The notes under the pieces were generated by a model. It made no database searches, was not told the DNA's origin, and saw only the letters and a program-made list of their open reading frames with translations. Of a stretch of DNA of 64,000 nt, positions 51,147-64,000 are shown piece after piece (the first letter of the stretch is position 1; each line of letters begins with the position of its first letter). The stretch lies in the NCBI GenBank assembly GCA_029465975.1, contig CM055730.1, positions 16,128,774-16,192,773 on the forward strand. The letters run 5' to 3'. Both the position numbers and the translations under genes were made by a program. This stretch comes from Dallia pectoralis (lineage: Eukaryota; Chordata; Actinopteri; Esociformes; Umbridae).

Positions 51147-53438
51147 CTTCAGTGTGTAATGCAATAGGCTTCTAGACAGGTCGTCATGGTCAGAGGGTCA
51201 TGAGGGTAACAGTACCTGTAGAAAGCTAGTGGTGCTGGGCCTGTCATTTAACTGAACTGACTGCAGGGCCAACTCAGTGTTTGAGACCTATGACCTGGCA
51301 CATAGACGTGCAGACTATGACTGTGTAGACCGTGCAGACCATGTAGACCGCATTTGCAGCATAATCAGTCATTATTCTACTCTTCTTGATGTAGTTAGAT
51401 ACAAACACGTCATTCATATTAATTCATGCATCACCTATTCACGCATAATGCTACCAATGATGTCATGCAACGTTTGTGTAAACGTATGCGTGTGTGTGTG
51501 TGTTTGTGTGTGTGTGCACGTATGGCAGGCTGCCTGGAGGCACTTGGGGCATATACAAGAGTTAGATATGGCTGTTTGTCCCCAGATGTCGAGATGAAAC
51601 CATGGTCAGTAATCCATTCAGATTCTCAAACCGATCCTAATCCCCAGAACACTTTAATATGATTGAATTCAACCCCAGAATAAAGTGGTGTGTGTGTGTG
51701 TATGCTTGTGTCTACATACATTTGTGTGCATGTGTGTGTGTGTGTATGCCTGTGTTTCTTACATGGTCACTATCAACCTCAAAGGTCATGGTTGAATTGA
51801 GGACAAACAAGGTTAATAAGGGGTTAACGAGTGCTACGCTGTGGGACGAAAGAATATGTAGTCGACTCCTCCACCATCTGTCTCCACCAAGTCTCAAGAC
51901 CTCAAATCCTCTCTGCAATGAGTGTAGATTAGAGCATCTCCAAGGTGATTTGTTTTGATGCAAAAACAATCTAACCAAACACACAGGAAGACAGCCATTT
52001 AACAGTCATCGCTGGCTTTGATACTTCGATAAGTTATTGAATTATAGAGGATCCAATTATGAATGTCTTTGTTTTGTTATTGCAACTCTCATGTCACCCA
52101 AATCTACCGGAATTAAATGCATAGCAAATGTAAGGCACCGGAAAATGTCTGTTTGGATCGGCGATTTGGAGTCTCCTGAACCAAATATGGGATTCCATGG
52201 CCCCTTTTGGCTAACAGACTCTGCCTGGTTTGTGTACACAACCTTTAGGCAGGAGGGTATATCTCTGTTAATTGGACATCTAAACAACTGTATGTGGTAA
52301 AAAAGCACTGTTACACATCATCTGACAGGTAAAGAATATATGCATTTCATATTTTAAGAGTGGACAGGATTTGTTTTGGTTTTAATCATCATGATTCCAA
52401 CCCATTTGAGTTGGAGGCCCTAGACACCCAATTGAACCAACATACAGTCAAAACATGAATATGCATTTCTAAACCAAAAGCCCAACAGAGATAGTAGAAG
52501 GTTGAAAGGTGTAAGTTATGCAAAGAGTAAAAACAATTGTGTACAAATTGATATTCACAATTCACCGCCAAACATAGCATGGTTTTATTCTCCAACTAGG
52601 GAGCATAAAAAAACTAGAGAACCATTTTTTCACACATGGACAGCATGGAAATAATATCACATTTTCAGTAAGGCCCCTCAGGACCTCTTTGAAAAATGAA
52701 TGCCGCCCCCGAGCAAAATTAGTTTGACACCTTGGGGTTAAACTATGCAGCACTGCTGTAAGTACTCCACAGCCACTTCAACATGAAGATAAACCCTATC
52801 AGGATTGCAACCGCAGATCCACTCCAGCCACACCATTTGCATTACATCAAAGTCAGGCCTGGGAGGATTTGCATGCGTTGCGTGACACAGAAAACAGTAA
52901 CTCAACGCTCCTCGTCTATCTATCCATCATGGAAGCCGGCTTCTGCGCCGGTTCCCCCGTGAACTTAATATTATCCGGAATATGAAAGAAGACGCTCGGC
53001 TGAAGTGTAAAAATCACACAGGAAGAGGGCATGACAAGGGGATACTCGCAAGCTTGTGTGGTACATTTACATTATGGATGTTTAACTCCAGAAATGGTTT
53101 TCATTTTAGATGAGCGCAGCGCCAAGGGCACTTCACTTTTCAGCTTCAAATGGAAACAAGACGAGAGATAACAAATCCAAATGAAGACCCGGAGACCGAC
53201 CGTCTGCATAGCTGAGTGGCCATCCTTAAATAGGCACGTTAAGGTAAATATTTAATAATTATCCCGGGTGTTCACATGGATATGACGCATATATGTGAAA
53301 TAGATGTCTGGCTGTGCACTTAGGCCTTCCTTATAAGACATGAAACATGAATTTCACAGGGACTAAATGTTTGCACAAACACTGCTGTTCCCCTCAATGA
53401 CACAAAAGATCACAACAGTACAATGCGTCAACAGAACA

Positions 53439-53440
<2 letters not shown>
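51147..53440. other. gene-free stretch, possible conserved block at 52.85-53.3 kb
   Basis: TG-rich tracts lie at 51487-51516 and 51688-51746. Unique balanced DNA at 52850-53300 contains many homeodomain-type TAAT motifs and GCGC words and could be a regulatory element. No gene recognised. Confidence 0.45.

Positions 53441-53493
<53 letters not shown>
53441..53493. repeat. (GT)n microsatellite
   Basis: An uninterrupted GT run of about 26 units. Confidence 0.98.
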
Positions 53494-53494
<1 letters not shown>

Positions 53495-55326
53495 CCAATC
53501 TGGTCGCAGGAGTACCTGGACCTATATATGTATCCCCGTAAACAGCCCCCTCTCACCAAGCCGCCCACACAGTGGACACATTCATCCTTAAGTGAGGGGT
53601 TTGGGAGTGCAGGGAGGTGGGTAGGGTGCTCTCAACTTTCACAAGGGGACATTTCCTAAAGCCACCATGTGCCATACACCCTGAAGAAGCGCGGCACTTG
53701 TGATGCAGCGAACGTCAGCTCATCTGCTAGGCAGGGATGAGAGCATACCTTTGACATGAGAGCTATTAGAGCAACAACAGAAATGTGAGAGACAGAAGAA
53801 GCAGAAACATGAGAGCTAACGGGTTAATGGGCCAGATCATTAGCAGGATAAGAACATTCCTTTCCCAAAACTAGGAAGGATCAATGGCTTGACATTGGCT
53901 TTTTTCATGGGCTTCCTTAACACCCTGTGGAGACTATATGAAATGTAGAGTCAACAGTTCGGAAGAATTCAGATTGTTTTTTTCCCATCCTATGCCTCAA
54001 TCATACACAAGAGAAAAGCATTGTAGCTGACCAAGAAGGCAGAACAGCAACAGAGTGTGTGAAACTCACTATAAACCTATGTAGCATATCTTGTTGGTCT
54101 GTTTGTGGAACACGGAGAAGGGATTTCCCCAGTGTCAGACACAAACTAGTGTAGAACCACGTTCATTTTCTGCGCATTGCCTGTAAGCGAATCTCTAAAC
54201 AAATAAAATACATTATTAATAACCGTTTCGTATTACAGTAGAGCTAGGACAAATTACATTGGTGGCATGTATACTATTCACAAAATGTGCATACTTGCCA
54301 CTTAAGTGAAATGACACAGATGATCGGACGCAAATAAAGCAAAGCATGTAAAATACCAATGGTTAGATGTTACCTTACAATATTATTATATACAGGTTGT
54401 GATCCTCAAAAAATGCAGAGTGAATACCTAAGTATGGACGATAGAAATATCAACATTTAACTTTATTGACTTTATTAACAACATTCATATAGCTGTATAC
54501 CTTAGAAACATGCAAAATAACTAGCGAATGTAGGCAAATGAAAAGAAACGCAAAAAGTATATAAAGATATAGTAAGATATGGTGTCATATGGGGCACATC
54601 CAAAAGTGTAGGTGAGTGCAGGCATGTCAAAATATGATAAGAAACTCCGCGATCTCTTCCCTAAAAGTAGTGCACCTTTTAGACCAATGTTACTGCTTGT
54701 TAGTACAGGACGTCCCGCATTTCCTCAGCTTACCTTTAATGCAAATGAGGCCAACGAAGAGAAAGGTAGTTACGGGTGTCGGTCTGCTGTAGGTGACTGT
54801 AGAGTTGGTGTTGCCTTCCCGCAGTCGTCTGTCATTCCTCGCAAATAGTTCCATGATTTCGGTATATCACGGTATATCTCTCCCCGGTTTTGAGCCAGCA
54901 GTTGGAGACCGTAGCGACCAAGGGAGACCTAAGTCTATGTGAATATAGCCCAACCTGTGCGCCGCTCAGAAGGTATGACAACCCGGAGCAGGCTACTACT
55001 GTAATTAATAACCTCCCCTTGACTGACGGAGGCGAGAAAAACCTCATAAAAGTTCACCGTACGGAGATGATAGTGGAATTAAATACAAAAAACTAGTTTG
55101 CCATATGTTGTTGTTGTATTCTCTAATATAACTGCAGATAATATAGCATGTGAAATGAACTACAGTATTATTCCAAATCTTCCTGTTGACTTCCCTCTGC
55201 ACCTATCTCGTATGAGCCGTTCCCCTGGAAACCCGACCGTAAGACCGGTTGTGTCGTGAACTCGCACATGCCTGGATCCTCACCAGCGGTGTGCAGCATA
55301 GAGTGTGCAGGGACTCGCCTACTCTC
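53494..55326. other. gene-free stretch with one weak candidate exon
   Basis: Unique, AT-rich at 53.9-54.6 kb, then mixed. Contains a signal-peptide-like frame at 54955-55047 (minus). No other coding evidence. Confidence 0.45.
54955..55047 (-). other. candidate first coding exon with signal-peptide-like sequence
   Basis: An ATG at 55047 opens a frame with a hydrophobic stretch (GRLLITVVACSGLSYLLSG) like a secretory signal. It can stop at a possible but poor donor (CACAG/GTTGGG) at 54954 after exactly 31 codons. The start context is weak. In human, PTK7, a single-pass receptor-like protein with a short signal-peptide first exon, lies next to KLC4, and on this strand its first exon would fall in this direction. 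No later PTK7-like immunoglobulin exon was found, so this is speculative. Confidence 0.15.
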
Positions 55327-55479
55327 CTGTCTGTCTGCCTGGCTGTCTGTCTGCCTGGCTGTCTGTCTGCCTGGCTGTCTGTCTGCCTGGCTGTCTGTCT
55401 GCCTGGCTGTCTGTCTGCCTGGCTGTCTGTCTGCCTGGCTGTCTGTCTGCCTGGCTGTCTGTCTGCCTGGCTGTCTGTC
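55327..55479. repeat. 16-bp minisatellite, about 9.5 copies
   Basis: CTGTCTGTCTGCCTGG is repeated almost without change. The frames over it (SAWLSVCLAVCLPGCL, or QADRQPGRQTAR on the minus strand) are artefacts. Confidence 0.97.
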
Positions 55480-55866
55480 CCAGGCAATACCGCTGCTTCC
55501 GGTATGTAGGGATATCGCTATTGCAAATACAATGCTGCTACCCTCCGGTTGAAAGTAATCAGGAGAGATTAGATTTGCTTTTTTTTTACAAGTCTTCTGG
55601 AAACCATTTGACTTATGTAAACACTTTTGTAAATAAGCAATGAGTATGGCTACATGTGTGTAGATGTAGAGTTTGTATAGAAAGATAACTTGGTCCTTAT
55701 TTATATTTCAAATATCTCAAATTATTTTCAACATTGTTTTGGATGAGCTGAACAATTTAAATGGATGTACGTTTGGATGGATGGACGTTTTTAGTTCCTA
55801 CATGATTCCATAAGTATAGTTTAATTGTCTTCAACAATATTCTATAATGTTTAATAATAATGTTTT
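55480..55866. other. spacer between arrays
   Basis: AT-rich unique DNA with a short GGATGGATGGACG patch. Nothing else seen. Confidence 0.5.
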
Positions 55867-57733
55867 AAAACAATATGAGTGGGACCAACTAACATCATAA
55901 AACATATGAGTGAGACCAACGAACATCATAAAACAATATGAGTGAGACCAACGAACATCATAAAACAATATGAGTGAGACCAACTAACATTATAAAACAA
56001 TATGAGTGGGACCAACTAACATCATAAAACATATGAGTGAGACCAACGAACATCATAAAACATATGAGTGGGACCAACGAACATCATAAAACAATATGAG
56101 TGAGACCAACTAACATCATAAAACAATATGAGTGGGACCAACTAACATCATAAAACAATATGAGTGGGACCAACGAACATCATAAAACATATGAGTGGGA
56201 CCAACGAACATCATAAAACATATGAGTGGGACCAACTAACATCATAAAACATATGAGTGGGACCAACTAACAACTAACATAAAACAATATGAGTGGGACC
56301 AACGAACATCATAAAACAATATGAGTGAGACCAACTAACATCATAAAACAATATGAGTGGGACCAACTAACATCATAAAACAATATGAGTGGGACCAACG
56401 AACATCATAAAACAATATGAGTGGGACCAACGAACATCATAAAACAATATGAGTGGGACCAACTAACATCATAAAACATATGAGTGAGACCAACTAACAT
56501 CATAAAACAATATGAGTGGGACCAACTAACATCATAAAACAATATGAGTGGGACCAACGAACATCATAAAACAATATGAGTGGGACCAACTAACATCATA
56601 AAACATATGAGTGAGACCAACTAACATCATAAAACAATATGAGTGGGACCAACGAACATCATAAAACATATGAGTGGGACCAACGAACATCATAAAACAT
56701 ATGAGTGGGACCAACGAACATCATAAAACATATGAGTGAGACCAACTAACATCATAAAACAATATGAGTGGGACCAACGAACATCATAAAACAATATGAG
56801 TGAGACCAACTAACATCATAAAACAATATGAGTGGGACCAACTAACATCATAAAACATATGAGTGAGACCAACTAACATCATAAAACAATATGAGTGGGA
56901 CCAACTAACATCATAAAACATATGAGTGGGACCAACGAACATCATAAAACAATATGAGTGGGACCAACGAACATCATAAAACATATGAGTGAGACCAACT
57001 AACATCATAAAACATATGAGTGAGACCAACTAACATCATAAAACATATGAGTGAGACCAACTAACATCATAAAACAATATGAGTGGGACCAACGAACATC
57101 ATAAAACATATGAGTGGGACCAACGAACATCATAAAACATATGAGTGGGACCAACGAACATCATAAAACATATGAGTGGGACCAACTAACATCATAAAAC
57201 AATATGAGTAGGACCAACTAGCATCATAAAACAATATGAGTGAGACCAACTAAAATCATAAAACATATGAGTGAGACCAACTAACATCATAAAACAATAT
57301 GAGTGGGACCAACTAACATCATAAAACAATATGAGTGAGACCAACTAACATAACAAACATCAAAACAATATGAGTGGGACCAACTAAATCATAAAACAAT
57401 ATGACCAACTAACATCATAAAACAATATGAGTGGGACCAACTAACATCATAAAACATATGAGTGAGACCAAAACATATATAATGAGTGGGACCAACTAAC
57501 ATCATAAAACAATATGAGTGGGACCAACTAACATTATAAAACAATATGAGTGGGACCAACTAACATTATAAAACAATATGAGTGGGACCAACTAACATTA
57601 TAAAACAATATGAGTGGGACCAACTAACATTATAAAACAATATGAGTGGGACCAACTAACATTATAAAACAATATGAGTGGGACCAACTAACATTATAAA
57701 ACAATATGAGTGGGACCAACTAACATGATAAAA
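55867..57733. repeat. 32/30-bp minisatellite, about 59 copies (largest array)
   Basis: The unit is AAAACAATATGAGTGGG plus ACCAACTAACATCAT. A second class lacks AA (AAAACATATGAG, 30 bp). Other markers are GTGGGACC/GTGAGACC, CAACTAAC/CAACGAAC and CATCAT/CATTAT. Markers are shuffled through most of the array, but the last 200 bases are uniform CATTAT units. Irregular units lie at 57340-57490. Confidence 0.98.
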
Positions 57734-57962
57734 TAATAAGCACTTCCACATCCAAGTGATGTCATTTTTTTGTTTGTTTTTTTGTTTTCAAGTTTAATAA
57801 GATAAATATATTATATAATATTATAATAAATACAATTACATTTTGAAAATAACATGAGCGACAACAATTTCCATTACTACATAAACGTGAAAATTAAAAT
57901 ATATTTACAAACATTATCACATTACTAATTATTTAATATTCACAGATGAACCAAAAACCTGC
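57734..57962. other. AT-rich spacer
   Basis: Over 80 percent A/T by eye, with TTTTTTTG and ATATAATATT runs. Nothing else seen. Confidence 0.5.
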
Positions 57963-58310
57963 CTAATATGCAGTTGGTCCTCTGTGTGCCGTCAAAACTG
58001 CACCAAAACACCGATCCCTGAAGGTGTCCTGTGGTATCTGGCACCAAAACATTACCAGCAGATCCCTGAAGGTGTCCTGTGGTATATAGCACCAAGACAT
58101 TAGCAGCAGATCCCTGACGGTGTCCTGTGGTATCTGGTTCCAAGACATTAGCAGCAGATCCTTGAAGGTGTCCTGTGGTATCTGGTTCCAATACATTAAC
58201 AGCAGATCCTTCAAACCCTTTAAGTTACTAGGTGTATCCAGCGTCGATTGCCCTTGTTGGTCCAGCACATTCCAGTGATTTTGAATTGGATTGAGATATT
58301 GGCTTCTTTT
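57963..58310 (-). pseudogene. Tc1-like transposase C-terminal end with internal 48-bp tandem expansion
   Basis: Read from about 58305 downward on the minus strand, YLNPIQNHWNVLDQQ matches the Tc1 transposase motif DLNPIEHLWDVLD that carries the third catalytic acid; here that E is Q. Then comes NLKGLKDLLLMYWNQIPQDT, the usual C-terminal stretch, and the protein ends in AVLTAHRGPTAY and TAG at 57963-57965, like the typical ...GGPTxY end. Between them the 16-residue segment around DLLLMSWNQIPQDTFR is present four to five times (48-bp units, 58012-58212) instead of once. The rest of the transposase is missing and it cannot be active. Confidence 0.8.
58012..58212. repeat. 48-bp tandem repeat inside the transposase remnant
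   Basis: The unit holds GGTGTCCTGTGGTATCTGG and ACATTAGCAGCAGATCC, about 4.2 copies that keep the reading frame. Substitutions differ between copies (GGCACC, AGCACC, GGTTCC). Confidence 0.95.
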
Positions 58311-59008
58311 ATTTTAATGCATAATTAATTAAAACGAAGGAAGCAAATCAGGTCAATACCAAGTATTTCTCATAACGTAATACATATTTTAATTTTATTA
58401 ACATGGTTGAAATGTACAATACAGTTGAACGACTTGTAATCATTAGTAACGTTCATAACTTCACAATAGCATTTGAAGCCTGACATCACTTAAAATGTTT
58501 CTAGAGAACTTCAAATCTTGTTATTCAGTCTTGTCTGTCTTAACAGGCAAAATGAGGTGCAGTGAAGAACTCAATCAGTCATGAACAAAAAAATGACACT
58601 TATGCTCTGAAGTCTAATAGTATGCTGTCACCTTCTGAGTATAATGAACTCATCAACTCAAGTATGCCTCTTGATTCTAACAAGGCCCGAAGGAAGCTTG
58701 TAAATTACATTTGACAGTTCTCAGTTTCAGGGAGCCCTCCTGTGGTAGGAAAATCAAAGAACCTGTCTAACCGGGGCAGCTACCAAATCAAACTCTGACA
58801 GACTTTGTGACTAGAGTATGAAGGGAAATGGGGAGGGCAATGCTATCAAAAGGATCGCGTTTGATTCTTCCTTAGTCAGCGCTTTTTGTTAACCTAACAC
58901 CCAGAGGAAATAAGTCACACTTAATTGGTTGTAGAATCTACATCTGATCCCTCGCGCAATTGTCACATGTGATGACATAATGGCAGAACAAAAGTCTGTG
59001 GTGTGAAA
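58311..59008. other. gene-free stretch between two transposon remnants
   Basis: AT-rich unique DNA. No gene recognised. Confidence 0.5.
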
Positions 59009-59520
59009 TACACTACTGTCCAAAAGTTTGGGGTCACTTATAAATGTTGTTAGTGTCCATTAAAATAACACTAAATTTTTATTAAAACGATATTAATGTG
59101 AATACATTGTAAAGGGTGTAAATTACCTGCAATACTTACATTGCTGTAGAAGCACATTATCAGCAACTATTACTCCTGTGTTTAAATGGGATGTTGTGTT
59201 TGCTAATCCACGTTTAGAATTTAAAAAGGTTTGCAGATCATTAGAAAACCCTTTTGTGACTTTGTTTGCACCACTGAAAACTGTTGGTGATGTTTAAAGA
59301 ATCAATAAACTGTCCTTTACACCAGTTTAGTATCTGGAGCATCAGTGTTTATGGGACTTTCTTCTGAAATTTGCCAGTTCATTCTTGTTCTGAGAACTAA
59401 CCAAAATAGAAAATGGGAGTGGGAGGACCCAGTGTCCGACTGAGTACGAGGACAATATCATTAGTGTCTTGTTTGAGAAACAGACACATCACATGTCCTC
59501 AACTGGCAGCTTCATTGAAT
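59009..59520 (+). mobile_element. Tc1-like transposon, 5' half with deleted transposase start
   Basis: A TA (59009-59010) is followed by CACTACTGTCCAAAAGTTTG and GGGTCACTTA, the left end of a Tc1-like family common in salmonid-type fish. The non-coding leader continues with CCCATTATCAGCAAC-type words and TTAGAAAACCCTTTTG. Transposase sequence begins near 59350 (TTTCTTCTGAAAT...ATTCTTGTTCTGAGAAC), jumps over about 70 bases encoding the first helix-turn-helix, and resumes as CLRNRHITCPQLAASLN at about 59470-59520. The catalytic domain and right end are absent. It is inactive. Confidence 0.85.
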
Positions 59521-59725
59521 TGTTTTAGTAAAACTGAAAATGTAGTCAAGTTGGCTTTTTTTACACAACGATCCCCCTTAATTATACATCCCTCGCATTT
59601 CACCCAGCCTAACCCAACATGGCAGGCTGATTTGAACGAAGGATTCACTTCCACGTGGGAGAAATACCACGATGGGTGCTGCCTTTCGAAAACAGACATT
59701 TTCTAACACAGGTGGCAGAACATTT

Positions 59726-59731
59726 TTTATT
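59726..59731 (-). terminator. candidate poly(A) signal of the kinesin light chain gene
   Basis: AATAAA on the minus strand (TTTATT on plus) is the first such hexamer after the stop codon at 60976, about 1.25 kb away. T/GT-rich DNA (CTGTGTTAG, TGTCTGTTTTC) follows within 40 bases, as expected for a cleavage site. If right, the transcript stops some 200 bases short of the Tc1 remnant. Confidence 0.45.
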
Positions 59732-60975
59732 CATAGACAGACTAGCAGAGCTGATCTGTGTAAGAGCTAATCAGAGCTGTGTAAGAGAGGTACAAATGGC
59801 ATTTTCAGAATAACTTGACAGAACCAAGACAAATACAGGCAGAAGGACCCTTCCCAGAACAGATGCAGCCTTTAGTTTAGCTGGACCTAAATAGCTCTTA
59901 TGACCAAAAATATGAATATATAAAATAAGTAAAGTAGCTTTTTCACATCTCACAAACCCTGATTAAAAACGGGCAGACAATATGCCCACTACGTACCAAA
60001 AATAAGAGAATGTCAAAGAGATTCAGGCATAAAATTAGGACAAACCATGGCCAAACTGTTATACAGGTTGAGAAACGTCAAACGCCAACAGATTTTTATA
60101 TATCACATGTGCATTTCTCCCAGGACGCACAACAATCAACTTTACTAGCATTCACCACTTATTTTCTTTACAGTTGATTGAACAGAAAAGACCCATCCAA
60201 AAGTTGTGCAAAATAATAAATCATAAAAGAAACATTTAGAAATTAATTACACAAAGTCGAACTGGAGCGCCCACTGACTACATTTAAGTCATTTTAGCAA
60301 TGAGGTTTCCAGCATCGAATATAAGCAGGTGACCATATTCCCAGTAGGTGGCAGCAGTGAGCAAACAGTCACTATCAATGATCACTTCCCGATTGGCACT
60401 CCACAGACCATTTAGTGCGTCACTTTTAACAAGACCATAGTCGGGTGACATTTGGAATGCAAAACATGACTACTAAGGTTTCATTCATATCTATCAACAT
60501 CTCTCCAGCAAACAAAACACCACATGCATTTACAAAGGGTTCATAAATCTTTAGGTACTTTCAATATAGCTATAAGAAAGCTGGATCCATAAAGCAGGTC
60601 GGGGTTTACAATACTTTTCGGGGGGGGAATCAAAATATTATTTTCACAGGAAGATAAAAATGCTTAAAACAATCAGGTATGTTGAAACTAGTGAGTAGAT
60701 GGCACAGAAAGACTAAAGGCAATATGTTTTCAATTCCAACAACATGTACAACATACTGTCTTTAACGAAAAGCACAGGAATAGCAACATAGATTTCCAGA
60801 TGCAACGGAACTATATACAAGAATAGCTAACGCACAGGTAATAGTGTTTCCTGGAGGGTTGTTTTCCAGTCAAAACCCAACAGTCCACAGACAAATAAAT
60901 GATGTGTCTCTGGGCATCTGGTTCTGACATATGAGGGTAGGAGGTGGCAGTTTCTTTGGTCATGCTTCTCACTGG
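59732..60975 (-). other. probable 3' UTR of klc4
   Basis: Unique DNA between the klc4 stop codon and the candidate poly(A) signal. It has AT-rich stretches and a G run at 60619-60627 (plus strand). The extent is inferred only from the poly(A) hexamer; no transcript evidence is available. Confidence 0.4.
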
Positions 60976-62265
<1,290 letters not shown>

Positions 62266-64000
62266 CTAGCAAGCGACTCTGCAACCCAACAGACTTCACC
62301 CAGGTCTTTACTCCTGCCCATTTCTCCTGCATTCAAAACATTGACTGCAATAAGTAATAGTTTGCTTACCATGTAATCTACCCAAATCATAAAATGTGAC
62401 ATTGTTAGGAGATTATCAACATTATCAGCCACACACCTGTGATTATGTAATAATGTTTTGGCTCATCAGTATATAAACAAGAAATTTCAATCAGCTATTA
62501 GTTTCTTCATCTTCAAATATCTTGATAAAATTTGACGACCCACACAAGAATGTTTCTGCATACAATTCTGAAAACCACTGTACATCAAAATGACCAGCAG
62601 AGAGCACCAGACAATCTTGCATTTTTCTTTCATACAACCTGCAATAATCTTTCCATGAACCTGAAAGATTGAGACCGATACGACGTACTGCACAAATGAA
62701 AAACTTTATTTCAGAACACCAACAAGTGTTGATGAGACAATCACAACGATGCAAGAGCACATGATGAGGTTAATGCAGTTCTACGTTCTAGGATAGTGCT
62801 ACCATGTGGTGTACGCCTGCGCTAATCAACAATGCTATAATATCAATGAGAGATACAGTTCAATAAATAATCAGCATTCCACTATAAACCAAACACATTG
62901 TCAAGAATTATGTGAGAAACAGTGTTGTTTTCGCTCCGACACCTAGTGTGTGTTGCTTGCATTTGTAGAATTACACTTTATGCGAGGAATTGGCAAATCA
63001 ATCTAATGGACATTTTTAAAGCATACGTGACGAGTGCACTACACCAAAATCCATAATTGTAAATGAATTCAACATTGAGTTATTTGCAAACTTCAGCCAA
63101 TAAGCTAGAAGGAGCACTGGTTATGGGTTGTTGGAGAAAACAAAGCCTCGTCAAAATAGACAATGTTGACCAGTAATCAAGGCAACAAATTCCACAAATG
63201 TGTAACAAACTGTTACCAATATTGACAAGGAGCCATTATGACACACATACATACTTATGTATATGTACATTTTCTCAGACACTAATTTGTCTTGTATATT
63301 TGAACAACATAATTTAATGGCATAAAGCAGGTTGCCAGTCACTAACATACCCATTGTTACAGAGGATTGGATGTTTTTAGATTAAACCACAGACATGCTG
63401 TTGCTTAAACAGGGATGTTTTAATAACTTTACATAATGGTGTCATCAATAGCATTTAAACACATGACAACCTAGCATCATTCCCTTTTTTTATGTAACCT
63501 GTGCACGATAAACAACTGCCCTACATAAAAAAGTTGAAAAAAGTATAGTACTTTTATGCATGTATTCACCAAGTAAGATAGTTCCTGATACGACTTAACA
63601 ACTTGACTGACTCTTCATTAATTAAGGTCACTGGTTAATTCATGTCTCAATCGGAACCCTGCCTAAACGGAAAAACATTTTTAAACCTCTGCACAACAAA
63701 TTAAGCTCTAAAACATTGTGGAGATTTTGCCTTTGTCAAAGGGAGGAAATAGGCTTTCATGCGATTCACAGAATAAAATAAAATAAAATCTGTGGCGTTT
63801 TTAAATCCAAAAAGGTATTTCACCCTGATGACAAAATGGTACATTTATTTCCTTATGGTGGGAGAGGTCTTAAGACAACATATGACAGGAAACCATGCTT
63901 TGGTTTGGTTCCTCTAGCAGTACTTCTAAATGCTAGCAGTTTGCATTCACGGCACAAATCTCATTCATGTCCAGAAATATTTAATAGCATTATTAGTTCA
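62266..64000. other. klc4 intron (partial), no exon seen
   Basis: AT-rich unique DNA upstream of the three klc4 exons on the minus strand. No segment resembling the TPR repeats or the linker before the tail was found, so the next exon is taken to lie beyond the window. Short frames (60-89 codons, minus) show no kinesin light chain similarity. Confidence 0.5.

Noticed and set aside
55867..57733. CRISPR-like regular spacing of about 30 bp
   Set aside because: Units are directly adjacent tandem repeats with no unique spacers, and the genome is eukaryotic.

Overview
This window is vertebrate nuclear DNA, most probably from a teleost fish. It is eukaryotic because of intron-split coding sequence, long gene-free stretches and abundant (CA)n tracts. 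Teleost origin is inferred from decayed Tc1-like DNA transposons of families common in fish, a LINE reverse-transcriptase remnant, tRNA- and 5S-related SINE relics, and an extraordinary load of minisatellites. The species cannot be fixed from the sequence; a salmonid or pike relative is a guess from repeat types.

Only one host gene is recognised with confidence. The last three coding exons of a kinesin light chain, best matched to klc4, lie on the minus strand at 60976-61718. The 3' UTR probably runs down to about 59.7 kb, and the rest of the gene lies beyond the right edge. The intron just upstream of the third-last exon contains a 55-bp minisatellite whose unit copies the exon's own 3' splice site.

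The remaining 60 kb has no convincing protein-coding gene. It may be intergenic or a large intron of a neighbour. In human, PTK7 follows KLC4, so its counterpart might start in or span this region; one weak candidate first exon (54955-55047, minus) is noted. About 13.5 kb, a fifth of the window, is tandem repeat: more than 20 arrays with unrelated units of 13-67 bp. The largest are at 6.4-7.4 kb (60-bp unit, 457-bp higher-order period), 24.1-25.6 kb (21-bp, quadruplex-prone) and 55.9-57.7 kb (32/30-bp). Nearly all the long open frames in the window come from these arrays, or from the 500-base assembly gap at 22118-22617, and are not genes.

Transposon remains sit at 2.0-2.2, 19.1-20.1, 58.0-58.3 and 59.0-59.5 kb. 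A 131-bp sequence of unknown origin occurs twice (15.5 and 20.4 kb), identical except for a 2-bp indel. Unique, mixed-composition blocks between arrays could be conserved regulatory DNA, but that needs a cross-species comparison. No bacterial, viral, CRISPR or toxin system was seen.
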